Source: Anaerolineales bacterium (GTDB lineage Bacteria; Chloroflexota; Anaerolineae; Anaerolineales; JABWBV01). Taken from it: a stretch of DNA of 64,000 bases. The notes beneath the pieces are model-generated. The model was not told the DNA's origin, made no database searches, and was given only the letters and a program-made list of their open reading frames with translations. Position numbers and translations under genes: made by a program. The stretch spans positions 1 through 64,000 of the forward strand of contig JACKAX010000001.1 in the NCBI GenBank assembly GCA_020634875.1, in the 5' to 3' direction. Positions 8,956-17,152 of this stretch are shown here, in pieces. The first letter of the stretch is position 1. Every line of letters begins with the position of its first letter.

Positions 8956-10119
8956 GTCTATAGGCTTCTTAAACGCAATTGTAAATATACTTCCCTTTCC
9001 CTCCTCGCTTTCCACGGTCAACTTTCCATCGTGTTGTTCAACCACTTGATGGGCAATGGAAAGGCCTAGCCCCAGGCCATCAAAAACGTGATCACCGATC
9101 TGATCGAGGTGGAAGAAGCGATTGAAGATATGTGGTTTGACATCGGCGGCGATGCCTACCCCATGGTCTTCAACGCGGATCAGCACTTCGGTAGGAGTCT
9201 GGCAGAGGGAGACGTTGACATCGCCACCGGTTGGGCTGAATTTGATGGCGTTTTCGAGAATCGCTTTCAAGGCACGTTCAAGGCTATCGCGGTCGCCCAT
9301 GACATGGGAAATTGCGGCATCTACATCAAGGGAAAAGTGGACATTTTGCTTTTCGGCGCGGCTTTGCAAGCTTTCAACCGCGTCCATCACCATTGCAGTG
9401 AGATCGAGGGCTTTGGGGGCCTCTAAAATCAGATCCATTTCTTGTAAAAACAAAATGTCGTTGACCAACATCGTGACCCGTTGCAGGTTATTACCAATCT
9501 TGCTGAGGCCATTATCCAAATCTGCACCCTGGAGGATGCCCATTTGAATAAGTTGCAAATACCCACTGGCAGAGGTGAGCGGCGTGCGGAGCTCGTGGGC
9601 GACGGAGGTCAGGAATTCGCGGCGGGCGTATTCCATTTCAGCGAGACGTTGATAGGCCACAGCTAGTTCGCCAGCTTTGAGACGCAAGTCTTCAATCGCC
9701 ATTTGATCGTTTTCCTGCAAACGGCGACTGACATGGCGCACCATCGCAATGGCCATGCTACTGCTTTGTTTTAGCACGTGATTGAAATCGTTGCGGCGGA
9801 TTTCGAGCACAGTAGTGGATTGAGAGGTGATAACGGTGGCCGTGCGGGGGGCGTCATGGATGAGGGCATATTCCCCAAAAAAATCGCCCTTGCTCAGGGG
9901 CTTGACCGGATGTTCACGAATCTGGTTGATGATTTTACTGACGAGAACTTCCCCCTCTAAAATGATGTAAAAAGTATCTTCGATATTCCCTTCCCGGCAG
10001 AGAACGGTGTCAGGGGCATAGACGCGCACTTCGCCAATCGCAATCAGTTCATTCGCTTCATCGTCTGAGATGTCGGGAAACGCGTTTTGGATGACTTGCC
10101 GCAAGATGGGACGGCGCAT
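8950..10119 (-). CDS. Sensor histidine kinase with cyclic-nucleotide-binding domain
   Basis: An N-terminal cNMP-binding (CRP-type) domain of about 130 residues is followed by a short linker, a HisKA dimerisation domain with the phospho-acceptor His in SVAHELRTPL, and a HATPase_c domain with the N box (ENAIKFSPTGG), G1 box (DHGVGIA) and G2 box (GLGLGLSIA). No membrane segment is present, so it senses a cytoplasmic signal. The start at 10119 is chosen because AAGGAG lies 6 bases upstream. No response regulator gene is adjacent. Confidence 0.9.
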   Translation of the reverse strand: MRRPILRQVIQNAFPDISDDEANELIAIGEVRVYAPDTVLCREGNIEDTFYIILEGEVLVSKIINQIREHPVKPLSKGDFFGEYALIHDAPRTATVITSQSTTVLEIRRNDFNHVLKQSSSMAIAMVRHVSRRLQENDQMAIEDLRLKAGELAVAYQRLAEMEYARREFLTSVAHELRTPLTSASGYLQLIQMGILQGADLDNGLSKIGNNLQRVTMLVNDILFLQEMDLILEAPKALDLTAMVMDAVESLQSRAEKQNVHFSLDVDAAISHVMGDRDSLERALKAILENAIKFSPTGGDVNVSLCQTPTEVLIRVEDHGVGIAADVKPHIFNRFFHLDQIGDHVFDGLGLGLSIAHQVVEQHDGKLTVESEEGKGSIFTIAFKKPIDE

Positions 10120-10161
10120 GGGAAACTCCTTCAACCTATCTCTTATACGACTAGGGTTGGG

Positions 10162-10719
10162 CTATTTTACTTCGTAAAAAACAAGCAAAGTATTTCCGTA
10201 ACGGCGTTGGTCAAATTCGTGCAGATTTTGTAATGTTTGGGGCTGATATTCGCGCGGGTCAATCTGCACGATGACCCAAGCGTCTTTCGCCAGCCACGCG
10301 GGGTGGTTGTCTATGACTTGCATGGCTTGAAGCCACATATCTTTGTACTGCGGGGGGGCGATGTACAGATAGTCAAAAATCCGGTCGGGGGCACGCTCCA
10401 GCAGTTTGAAGGCATCCACCCGTAGGACTTCGGCTTTGGCTTCAAAATGGGTGGCTTTCAGGTTAGCTTGGATGGTTTGGATGGCGCGCGGTTCGAGGTC
10501 GAGAAAACGCGCAAAGATCGCACCCCGGCTGAGGGCTTCAATCCCCACACTGCCCGTGCCCGCAAAAAGATCGAGAAACGTGCCCCCGCGCACGTCAGTG
10601 CCGAGGATGTTGAACAAGGATTCTTTGACCCGATCCGTGATCGGACGGGTGGTGTCCCCCGGAACCTGTTCCAGTCTTCGTCCCCTTGCTGTGCCACCAA
10701 TGACGCGTATGCCACTCAT
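10162..10719 (-). CDS. rsmD: 16S rRNA (guanine(966)-N2)-methyltransferase RsmD
   Basis: It methylates G966 of 16S rRNA using SAM. The family signature is visible: IRVIGGTARGRRL at the N-terminus, TRPITDRVKESLFNIL, the SAM-binding FLDLFAGTGSVGIEALSRGA, and DLEPRAIQTI. The usual catalytic motif IV, (D)PP[YF], reads IAPPQY here, so the Asp is replaced by Ala. Length (185 aa) is normal. A 50-base palindrome lies just upstream. Confidence 0.9.
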   Translation of the reverse strand: MSGIRVIGGTARGRRLEQVPGDTTRPITDRVKESLFNILGTDVRGGTFLDLFAGTGSVGIEALSRGAIFARFLDLEPRAIQTIQANLKATHFEAKAEVLRVDAFKLLERAPDRIFDYLYIAPPQYKDMWLQAMQVIDNHPAWLAKDAWVIVQIDPREYQPQTLQNLHEFDQRRYGNTLLVFYEVK

Positions 10720-10732
10720 AAGATATCAGTTG

Positions 10733-10782
10733 CCCGAAAAAAGTGTGTGTGGGCTGTACAGCCCACACACACTTTTTTCGGG
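10733..10782. repeat. 50-base perfect palindrome, possible bidirectional terminator
   Basis: Two exact 25-base complementary arms meet at TGTACA. A GC-rich GTGTGTGTGGGCTGT stem is flanked by A6 and T6 and then CCCG/CGGG ends. It starts 5 bases after the stop of the URO-D gene and 13 bases before the rsmD start. A diverged element of the same build occurs at 15775-15818. Confidence 0.85.
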
Positions 10783-10787
10783 AGAAT

Positions 10788-11777
10788 TTAACTTGAAACG
10801 CTTTTCCGCGCGGCCGTGAGGTTGCCGTGCGGGGCAGTGATGGGGGTGACGCAGCCGGTGCCGAGGATGAAGCGCGTGCCGCCGGTCGCTTCGATAGCAG
10901 CCTGCGCTTCGGCCCGAACCTGCGCGGGGGTGCCGAGGTTCATCGTGTGCCACTGCTTGAGGCCACCGCACACCACGCCCGGAAAGATTTTCTGCCCTTC
11001 AGCCAGCGAGGGGTAGGTTTCCAGATCGTGCCAGTTGATGACCTGGACGGGGAAGGTGGCAACCTGGTCGAACATCACGTCGTTGCCGTGCAGGTGGAGG
11101 ACGTTGAACCAGTGATGGGAGGCGGCTTCTAGCACTTGCAGGTGATAGGGGCGGGCAAATTCCTGGAACTCGGCGGGGGACATGAGCGCGAGTTGGGCGT
11201 ATTGCAGGGCGTAGAAGATGCCAGAGATGCCGGTGTCTTTGATGGCGTCGAGGAAGCGGAGGACGGTTTCGGTGAGGGTTTTGAGGCCCGCGTGGAGGGC
11301 GTCAGGGTAACGGCGCATGTGGACGATGAATTGCTGTTCGCCGACGAGTTTGCGTGCCATGGTCAGGGGGCTAAAAATCGTCTCGATGACGGGGACATCC
11401 GGGCCGAGGGCGCTGACGATCATGCGGAGGGCGGTAAGTTGGTCGCCGATACGCCCTGCGCGGGGGTCGAGCGGGGTCAGTTTGAGCCAGTCGTCGGGGG
11501 AGTGAACGGGGCGGTAGGTGTAGGTACGGGTGCCTTCTGCGCTCCCTTCCCAGGCGTCTTGCAGGCCGTAGTCTTTGACGGAGTAGGTGGATTCGGGGGT
11601 GACTTTGACGAAATCGAAATCGTAGGTGCGCTGCCATGAGACGACCGCTTCGGCTAACCCCGCGGGGGTTTGGTCATCTACGGGGAAGTGCCGCCAGAGA
11701 GCGACGGGGACACGATCAGGTTTGGCGCCTGCGAGGGTGGTTTCTAGCCGCGCGCGGTGGGTAATTTTGGGGGCCAT
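10788..11777 (-). CDS. Uroporphyrinogen decarboxylase (URO-D) family protein
   Basis: A TIM-barrel protein of the URO-D/corrinoid methyltransferase superfamily. Visible family features are an N-terminal KPDRVPVALWRHF, SYKV-type KVTPESTYS, the HLHGND loop that would sit at the barrel mouth, and GCVTPITAPHGNL near the C-terminus. The C-terminal GTGC motif resembles that of corrinoid-linked methyltransferase members more than haem-pathway HemE, and no haem genes are nearby, so a demethylation role is possible but unproven. The start at 11777 lies 2 bases after the stop of the TPR gene. Confidence 0.85.
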   Translation of the reverse strand: MAPKITHRARLETTLAGAKPDRVPVALWRHFPVDDQTPAGLAEAVVSWQRTYDFDFVKVTPESTYSVKDYGLQDAWEGSAEGTRTYTYRPVHSPDDWLKLTPLDPRAGRIGDQLTALRMIVSALGPDVPVIETIFSPLTMARKLVGEQQFIVHMRRYPDALHAGLKTLTETVLRFLDAIKDTGISGIFYALQYAQLALMSPAEFQEFARPYHLQVLEAASHHWFNVLHLHGNDVMFDQVATFPVQVINWHDLETYPSLAEGQKIFPGVVCGGLKQWHTMNLGTPAQVRAEAQAAIEATGGTRFILGTGCVTPITAPHGNLTAARKSVSS

Positions 11778-11779
11778 GA

Positions 11780-12178
11780 TTATGCTTCTTTCGACCAGAA
11801 TTCGGTGCGGAGGTCCCAATCGCCTTTGACGAGTTGGTTAATGTGGCCTTTGGTGATGCGCGTGAGCATGTGGGCGCGGACGATATTTTGTTCTTCAAGC
11901 GTGGGGATGAGTTCAAGCGATTTTTGGAAGGCTTTGATGGCTTCGTCTTTGCGTTCAAGGGCTTTGAGATTCAGGCCTAGCGCGTAGTAGGCTTCAGGAG
12001 AGGTGGCATCGAGGGATACCGCCTGTTGGAGGTCCGCATCCGCTTTGGTGAATTCTTTGCGGGCGTGGTAGGCATAACCGCGTTTGATGTAGTCTTCGCT
12101 GGTTTTGGGGTCAATTTCGGTCGGGTCGGCGCGGTAGGTGGCGACGTTAACTTCTTGTTTTTTACGAAAGAGGGGCAT
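11780..12178 (-). CDS. TPR-repeat protein
   Basis: A 132-residue soluble protein with two clear tetratricopeptide repeats: a first one covering the region from DYIKRGYAYHA, and a second beginning AYYALGLNLKALE. Such repeats bind other proteins. GGAG precedes the ATG by 8 bases. It lies between the ChlI-like ATPase gene and the URO-D gene in what looks like one operon. Confidence 0.85.
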   Translation of the reverse strand: MPLFRKKQEVNVATYRADPTEIDPKTSEDYIKRGYAYHARKEFTKADADLQQAVSLDATSPEAYYALGLNLKALERKDEAIKAFQKSLELIPTLEEQNIVRAHMLTRITKGHINQLVKGDWDLRTEFWSKEA

Positions 12179-12202
12179 GGGTATTCTCCAAGAGAAGGTT
12201 TT

Positions 12203-13372
12203 TTAGGAAAGAACCTTCTCCATTGTCTGTTGAATATGGGTTTCTTCGACGCTTTGGTTTTCAAAATACTGCGTCATAAACGATGATCGGCGCAAACGAA
12301 CGGCCATCGGGGCTACCTGGCGCAGATCGGCGGGGGTGACTTCCAGCCGGTTATCGGCGGCGGCGTGGGCACGGGCTGCTTCAAACAGGGTGATTTCCGC
12401 ACGGAGGGAATCGATCTGAAGTTGTTTGACCAATTCTAACCCCATTTGGGCGATGGGGTCGGGCAACTGCACCTGGGGAAGTAGGGCGCGTGCGGTTTGG
12501 ATTTCCTCGCGGGCGAGATCTGTTACATATTGATAGGTGGAAACCATCTGACGGGAGCTTTGTTTGTAGGCGATAACCCGGCGATAGGCTTCCAGGCGTT
12601 CGGGGAGTTCGTTTAGCCCTTGAATGATGAGGCGCAGGCCGAAACGATCCATCATTTGCGGGCGCAGGTTGCCCTCTTCGGGGTTCATGGAGCCAATGAG
12701 GACAAAGCGAGAGTTGTAGGTGGAGGCGATGGGGCCGCGGCGGACAGTGTAGTGTCCCTGGGCGGAGGCGTCCAAGATCGCATCCACAATTTCGTCGGGG
12801 AGGAGGTTGACTTCGTCCACGTAGAGCAGGTTGTGATCCGCTTGGGAGAGAATGCCGCGGCGTACCCGGAAGAGGCCAGTGCCCGCCGCCCGCTCGTCAA
12901 GTTCACCCACGACATCATCGAGCCGAGCATTGAGGGGGAGTTCGATGAGCCGGACTTTGTCCATCACGGCGAGGGGCTCGCCCATGGCAAATTTTTGGGC
13001 ACAGTCGGTGCAAACCGCATCCATGCCCCCGATTTCGACATCTTCGGGCAGACATCCATATTGGCAGAGGCTACGCGGCACTTCGGGCAGCAAGTCGGCC
13101 AGGCTGCGGACGGCGGTCGTTTTCCCCGTGCCGCGCGGACCGACGAGGAGGACACCCCCCAGCGCGGGGTTGATCAATGCGAGGAGCAAGGCTAGTTTCA
13201 TCTCTGGCTGTCCGACCAGGGCCAGGAAGGGGAACGGGGGTTCGTCGGCGAGACCGAGTTCGTCCTCCTGGTACGTACCCCGTAGATGTCTGCCGGAGAC
13301 GTAATCTACTAACTCGCGGAGCGAGCGAGGCTGAATGGGCGCGTCACTATCCTGTGCGGGGAGGTCTGACAT
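12203..13372 (-). CDS. Magnesium-chelatase ChlI-like AAA+ ATPase
   Basis: The Walker A GPRGTGKT (residues 78-85), the Walker B region LLYVDEVNLL and the sensor GSMNPEEG place it with BchI/ChlI ATPases. Between Walker A and Walker B it has CQYGC and CTDC (Cys103, 107, 121, 124), which could bind a metal. No ChlD or ChlH gene is in the window, so a role in chlorophyll synthesis is not supported; a MoxR-like remodelling role is as likely. It heads an operon with the TPR and URO-D genes. Confidence 0.88.
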   Translation of the reverse strand: MSDLPAQDSDAPIQPRSLRELVDYVSGRHLRGTYQEDELGLADEPPFPFLALVGQPEMKLALLLALINPALGGVLLVGPRGTGKTTAVRSLADLLPEVPRSLCQYGCLPEDVEIGGMDAVCTDCAQKFAMGEPLAVMDKVRLIELPLNARLDDVVGELDERAAGTGLFRVRRGILSQADHNLLYVDEVNLLPDEIVDAILDASAQGHYTVRRGPIASTYNSRFVLIGSMNPEEGNLRPQMMDRFGLRLIIQGLNELPERLEAYRRVIAYKQSSRQMVSTYQYVTDLAREEIQTARALLPQVQLPDPIAQMGLELVKQLQIDSLRAEITLFEAARAHAAADNRLEVTPADLRQVAPMAVRLRRSSFMTQYFENQSVEETHIQQTMEKVLS

Positions 13373-13409
13373 AATATTCCTACAAGTTCTGAAATTTTTC
13401 CAAAAAACT

Positions 13410-13880
13410 TTACCCGCTCTTTAACCGATCTTCCTGTCGCAGCCGCCCGGCGACCATTCTCTTGCGTTGGGCTTCTGTTTCGGGGATTAGTGGAGGCACG
13501 GCGGTGGGGTGTCGGTTTTCATCGAGGGCAACGTACACGAGATAAGCGGTGTTGGTGTGGGTTTTGGTCCCTTGTATGACATCTTCCGCGAAGACCTGTA
13601 CTTCGACTTCCATTGAGGTGCGGCCCACGTAGCTGACTTCTGCCATCACAGTAACAAGGTTGCCAAGCAAAATCGGCTGGCGAAAGGTGAGGGTGTCCAC
13701 TGCGACGGTGACAACCCGACGATTGGCGTGTCGCATACAGGCAAGTCCGCCCGCTTCATCAATCATTTTCATGATCCAGCCCCCATGCACATTACCATGA
13801 TTGTTGGCGTGCTCAGGGTTCATCAGTTGCACGACAGTCGTGCAGGAGGCAGATACTGGTTTGCCGGGAAGTTCAGACAT
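13410..13880 (-). CDS. Hot-dog fold acyl-CoA thioesterase, YciA/BACH type
   Basis: Hydrolyses acyl-CoA to free acid and CoA. The family signature is the N/HGNVHGGWIMKMIDEAG segment near residue 26, which carries the catalytic Asp, and the later YVGRTSMEVEVQV. The length of 156 residues is normal for a single hot-dog domain; the family forms hexamers. Its stop lies close to the start of the ChlI-like operon. Confidence 0.88.
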   Translation of the reverse strand: MSELPGKPVSASCTTVVQLMNPEHANNHGNVHGGWIMKMIDEAGGLACMRHANRRVVTVAVDTLTFRQPILLGNLVTVMAEVSYVGRTSMEVEVQVFAEDVIQGTKTHTNTAYLVYVALDENRHPTAVPPLIPETEAQRKRMVAGRLRQEDRLKSG

Positions 13881-13883
13881 CGG

Positions 13884-14258
13884 CTAATCCAGGTCGGTGA
13901 GATTTTCCGCGGCGGTACGCGGAAGAAGCCGGTCAGGTTCTTCTTCGAGCACATCCACCTCGCTAAAGGTGATTTCAGACATCATGGGGGGCAGGGGCGC
14001 GGTGGGGGGGATTTTCACGATAATGGGCGGGGGTTCCGGGGGGCGGGTGGTCGGACGGTCAAAGCTATAGGATCGTTTGCGGAGGATGCGGGGGCCATCT
14101 GCCAGGTATCCCACATATTTGCCCAAGACAGAAAAAACTTCTTTTTGGGAGTTGATAAAGCCGATCCATTCACCTTGCAGGTTGAAGAGGTAGGAATACT
14201 GCATATAGGCTTCAGCATCGCCAGAGGTCGTATAGATGGGGGTGAGTTTGTCGTCCAT
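13884..14258 (-). CDS. Conserved hypothetical, possible beta-flower domain
   Basis: The first 60 residues contain YLFNLQGEWIGFI and GKYVGYLADGPRIL, a pattern of short beta strands that resembles the 4-fold beta-flower domain, though I am not certain of that. The rest is a Pro-rich, probably unstructured linker and an acidic tail. It is 3 bases upstream of the thioesterase gene and likely co-transcribed. Confidence 0.65.
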   Translation of the reverse strand: MDDKLTPIYTTSGDAEAYMQYSYLFNLQGEWIGFINSQKEVFSVLGKYVGYLADGPRILRKRSYSFDRPTTRPPEPPPIIVKIPPTAPLPPMMSEITFSEVDVLEEEPDRLLPRTAAENLTDLD

Positions 14259-14413
14259 ATGGGGTGTATTATACCTGTGAAAGCAGGGGGGCTAGGGCAT
14301 GTTCGTAGTGCGAGGCAGTAGAAAAAAATTCCTCAAACGAATTTCCGAATAAAATGGGAGGCTCATTCGTAAGTATAGTGAAATCGTTCTTCAAAAAGGT
14401 CCTCTCCATGAGA

Positions 14414-14478
14414 AGGAACAGCGTTGCTTTGGCGATATTGAGAATTTCACACACATACCAAAAAGCAACGCCGTTCCT
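14414..14478. repeat. 17-bp inverted-repeat element before the sigma gene
   Basis: AGGAACAGCGTTGCTTT (14414-14430) and its complement at 14462-14478 match in 16 of 17 positions, with 31 bases between. It lies 38 bases before the GTG of the ECF sigma gene, so it could be a leader stem-loop or a small palindromic element. Confidence 0.65.
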
Positions 14479-14516
14479 GACCCCACAAATATGGTAGCAC
14501 CAAAAGGAAAACCCGC

Positions 14517-15086
14517 GTGGTAGCAGTCGAAAGTGAACCCACATTAATCCACATGGCCCAGCAGGGCGACCGGAACGCATTCGGCGAACTGGTTTTGCGG
14601 TATGCACATGGCGTTCAGCATGTGATTTACCGGATGTGTGGTGACGCGCACCTTGCGGAAGATGCTGCCCAGGAAACGTTCATTCGGGCGTGGCTTAATC
14701 TGAGTTCTTTTCGCCCACAGGCTTCATTACGAAACTGGTTGTACCGGATTGCCGTGAACACCGCGATTGATATGCTCCGCAAGGAGAAATTCATTTTGCC
14801 CAATGCGATGGATGATCTGCCCCTGATGGATCAACGCCCTGGCCCTGAGGCCTTGTTTTTGAACCGGGAGCAAATCGCCCTCGTCAAGCAGACGGTGTTG
14901 TCCCTGCCGGAAGCCAGCCGTGCAGTATTGGTTCTGAGAGAGTACGAAGGGCTTTCCTATCAAGAAATTTCCGAAGTACTCGACATTCCCGTGGGCACGG
15001 TGATGTCACGGTTGAATTATGCGCGTAATTTGCTCAAGGATAAGCTGAAACAACACAGAGCTAAAACGGAGGCTGTCTATGTCTGA
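14517..15086 (+). CDS. ECF-type RNA polymerase sigma factor
   Basis: Sigma region 2 is present with the AEDAAQETFIRAWLNLSSF motif (core binding and -10 recognition), and region 4 carries LREYEGLSYQEISEVL followed by PVGTVMSRLNYAR, the helix-turn-helix for the -35 box. The 189-residue length is typical for sigma-W/E type. The GTG at 14517 follows an AAGGAAAA ribosome site. It overlaps the anti-sigma gene by 8 bases, so the pair is co-expressed. Confidence 0.93.
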   Translation: MVAVESEPTLIHMAQQGDRNAFGELVLRYAHGVQHVIYRMCGDAHLAEDAAQETFIRAWLNLSSFRPQASLRNWLYRIAVNTAIDMLRKEKFILPNAMDDLPLMDQRPGPEALFLNREQIALVKQTVLSLPEASRAVLVLREYEGLSYQEISEVLDIPVGTVMSRLNYARNLLKDKLKQHRAKTEAVYV

Positions 15087-15750
15087 ACATGTAACCCAAT
15101 GGCTGAGTGCCTATCACGATGATGAATTGTCCGGGGGCAGACTTCACCAGGTAGAAACCCACCTCGCGGAATGTGTGAACTGCCAGGAAGCGTTGGCAGA
15201 TTTACAAAGCCTCTCGTTTCTGCTTCACGAAATCCCCTCCCCGGAATTCACCTCACCGGAACGCCTGTCTGCCCAGGTCAACCTGCGCCTCCCGCGTAAA
15301 CCCGTCCAAATTTCCCGACATCCCATCTGGGAAAAATGGGGCTGGACAATCCCCGTCGGCATCCTCGCCATGTGGGTGCTTGTGCTTGCGGTGGGGTTTT
15401 TGGGCGGGGTGGTTTCGACTGCAAATCAGTGGGGGCTGTTGAACACAAGTTCCGCGGGCAAGATTGACGTGGGCGCGGTGCAAATCGAGACGCTCCCGAA
15501 CTGGCTTGCCCCAAGCGATACGGCGGAGTGGTCAAATGTCTTGGGGCGGTTTGGTCTGCTCAATGGCAACGGTCTGACGCAGGCCACGTTTATTGAAAGT
15601 TTTGTACGCAGTACCCTGCCCCAACTTGTTTTGCAGGTTGCGATTGCGCTTTTATATCTTAGTTGGTTCGCGATTTGGTGGACGTATCGCACGCAAGAGG
15701 AGCCTGGCCGCCTCCTGGAAGTGGAAGTGTCCCCGTCGAAAATGAAATAA
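15079..15750 (+). CDS. Zinc-finger anti-sigma factor, membrane-bound
   Basis: The N-terminal anti-sigma domain has the zf-HC2 pattern with His (HLAECVNCQEAL) that binds zinc and holds the sigma factor. A membrane segment follows at about residues 90-115, then an outer region, and a second hydrophobic segment near residue 190. It would hold the upstream ECF factor at the membrane until a signal. The second membrane segment near the C-terminus is unusual for the simple class. Confidence 0.88.
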   Translation: MSEHVTQWLSAYHDDELSGGRLHQVETHLAECVNCQEALADLQSLSFLLHEIPSPEFTSPERLSAQVNLRLPRKPVQISRHPIWEKWGWTIPVGILAMWVLVLAVGFLGGVVSTANQWGLLNTSSAGKIDVGAVQIETLPNWLAPSDTAEWSNVLGRFGLLNGNGLTQATFIESFVRSTLPQLVLQVAIALLYLSWFAIWWTYRTQEEPGRLLEVEVSPSKMK

Positions 15751-15774
15751 AGTAAGTGCTCAGAGAGGATGTTT

Positions 15775-15818
15775 CCGAAAAAAGGGATGCGTGGGGGATG
15801 TACACCCTTTTTTTCGGG
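15775..15818. repeat. CCGAAAAAAGGG/CCCTTTTTTTCGGG inverted repeat
   Basis: Outer arms CCGAAAAAAGGG and CCCTTTTTTTCGG enclose a GTGGGGGATGTACA centre. The architecture (CCGA6 end, G-rich stem, TGTACA) matches the perfect palindrome at 10733-10782, so the two are probably copies of one element, this one decayed. It lies 24 bases after the anti-sigma stop and could also act as a terminator. Confidence 0.65.
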
Positions 15819-15858
15819 CCAACTACCACCCTGACTTAAAAACAAAAGAAGGTAAATT

Positions 15859-16968
15859 ATGGACCCCATCAAAATCTTAAAACGTGCCTGGCAAATCTTA
15901 TGGAGCTATCGCGCTCTCTGGATTTTTGGGCTAATTCTGGCCCTGGCAGGAGCTGGTTCGCCTGGGAATAACTCAAGCAACCGTTATCAATACCATACCG
16001 ATTCCCAACGTACCCAACCGCTTCCCGAAGACATGCAGCAAGCCTTCCAGCAAGGCCTGGAGCAGGCAACGCAATTCCTTCGCGAAGGCTACAAAGAAGT
16101 GGGACTGACGCAACAGGATTGGACCGCCCTCTATTGGGTTTTTGGCATCGCTATCGTCCTTGGCATCATCGTCTCGATCATTCTAGCAGTTGCCCGGTAT
16201 GTTTCAGAGACTGCCGTGATACGGATGGTGAACGAGTACGAAGACACCGGGGAAAAGATGACCGTTCGAGAGGGTTTTCGTCTAGGGTGGTCGCGCACCT
16301 CATGGCGGCTGTTCCTCATCAACCTGCTGGTCAACTTGCCGGGAATCCTCGCTATGATCCTCTTCATTGTCATGGGTGTGAGTGTCCTCATGGCTTTCTC
16401 GCAAGGAACTTTCCGGGTGGCAACCGCGATGACGGCGATTCTGATCGGCATTTTCATCCTGGTTGCGTTGGTTGTCGGCCTCGTGACCGTCTTTCTCCAT
16501 CTGTTGCGGCATTTCTTCTGGCGGGTTTGTGTGCTGGAAGAGGTTGGCGTACGAGAATCCCTGCGACGCGGGTTCCAGATGGCGCGGACGAACTGGAAAA
16601 ATGTTGGCATCATGTGGCTGGTAATGGTTGGAATGGCGATCCTTTGGGCCTTGGTCTCCATCATTGCCGTGATCGTGACCATTCCGATTGTGCTCGTCAC
16701 CGGTGTCGCGGGAACATTGGTTGCCCTGATCCCCGGCTTAATCACGGCAGGTATCTCCAGCTTCTTTATGAGCGGGTGGGCACCCTGGCTGGCAGGCGCA
16801 ATCTTTGCTCTGCCGCTGTTCGCCCTGATCGCCTTTTCCCCGTGGCTTTTGCTGGGGAGTTGGGCCTCAGTCTATACATCCACTGTATGGACCCTGGTCT
16901 ATCGGGAACTGAATGCATTACCCGCCCCCATTGCGGAAGTGGAAGAAGGTCCCGCTTTAGAAAGCTAG
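15859..16968 (+). CDS. Polytopic membrane protein
   Basis: I recognise no enzyme domain. The protein has an N-terminal amphipathic and hydrophobic stretch (about residues 8-35), a Gln-rich outer loop, and about six further membrane segments. The loop RESLRRGFQMARTNWK between segments is typical of a widespread family of bacterial membrane proteins with several-pass repeats and no known function. AAGG lies 8 bases before the ATG. Confidence 0.8.
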   Translation: MDPIKILKRAWQILWSYRALWIFGLILALAGAGSPGNNSSNRYQYHTDSQRTQPLPEDMQQAFQQGLEQATQFLREGYKEVGLTQQDWTALYWVFGIAIVLGIIVSIILAVARYVSETAVIRMVNEYEDTGEKMTVREGFRLGWSRTSWRLFLINLLVNLPGILAMILFIVMGVSVLMAFSQGTFRVATAMTAILIGIFILVALVVGLVTVFLHLLRHFFWRVCVLEEVGVRESLRRGFQMARTNWKNVGIMWLVMVGMAILWALVSIIAVIVTIPIVLVTGVAGTLVALIPGLITAGISSFFMSGWAPWLAGAIFALPLFALIAFSPWLLLGSWASVYTSTVWTLVYRELNALPAPIAEVEEGPALES

Positions 16969-16977
16969 GAAAATCCA

Positions 16978-17019
16978 TTCAGGGGACTGTCGCCTCACTC
17001 AGTAGCACAGTCCCCTGAA
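16978..17019. repeat. 13-bp inverted repeat TTCAGGGGACTGT
   Basis: Perfect 13-bp arms with a 16-base loop, starting 10 bases after the stop of the membrane protein gene. No T run follows, so it is either a factor-independent end without U tract or a dispersed palindrome. Confidence 0.65.
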
Positions 17020-17035
17020 TTACTCAACTTAAACC

Positions 17036-17086
17036 AGGTGGGGTGGACGTGCGGGAATCCAAGATTTCAGCATGTTCACCCCACCT
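17036..17086. repeat. 17-bp inverted repeat AGGTGGGGTG
   Basis: Arms 17036-17052 and 17070-17086 match in 15 of 17 positions, including a perfect outer 10 bp, with a 17-base loop. It follows directly after another inverted repeat and precedes the MarR promoter. Confidence 0.6.
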
Positions 17087-17152
17087 TTATGCGCTATTTG
17101 TGTGTTATGCCCATTTGTGTATAAGAGAACGATTAATCTTCAAACCCCTTCG

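Noticed and set aside
12203..13372. Magnesium chelatase for bacteriochlorophyll synthesis
   Set aside because: No ChlD, ChlH or other pigment genes are in the window; the protein is called only ChlI-like.
14269..14607. Minus-strand ORF of 112 codons overlapping the sigma gene start
   Set aside because: It is antisense to the sigma gene and its leader element and has no recognisable domain.
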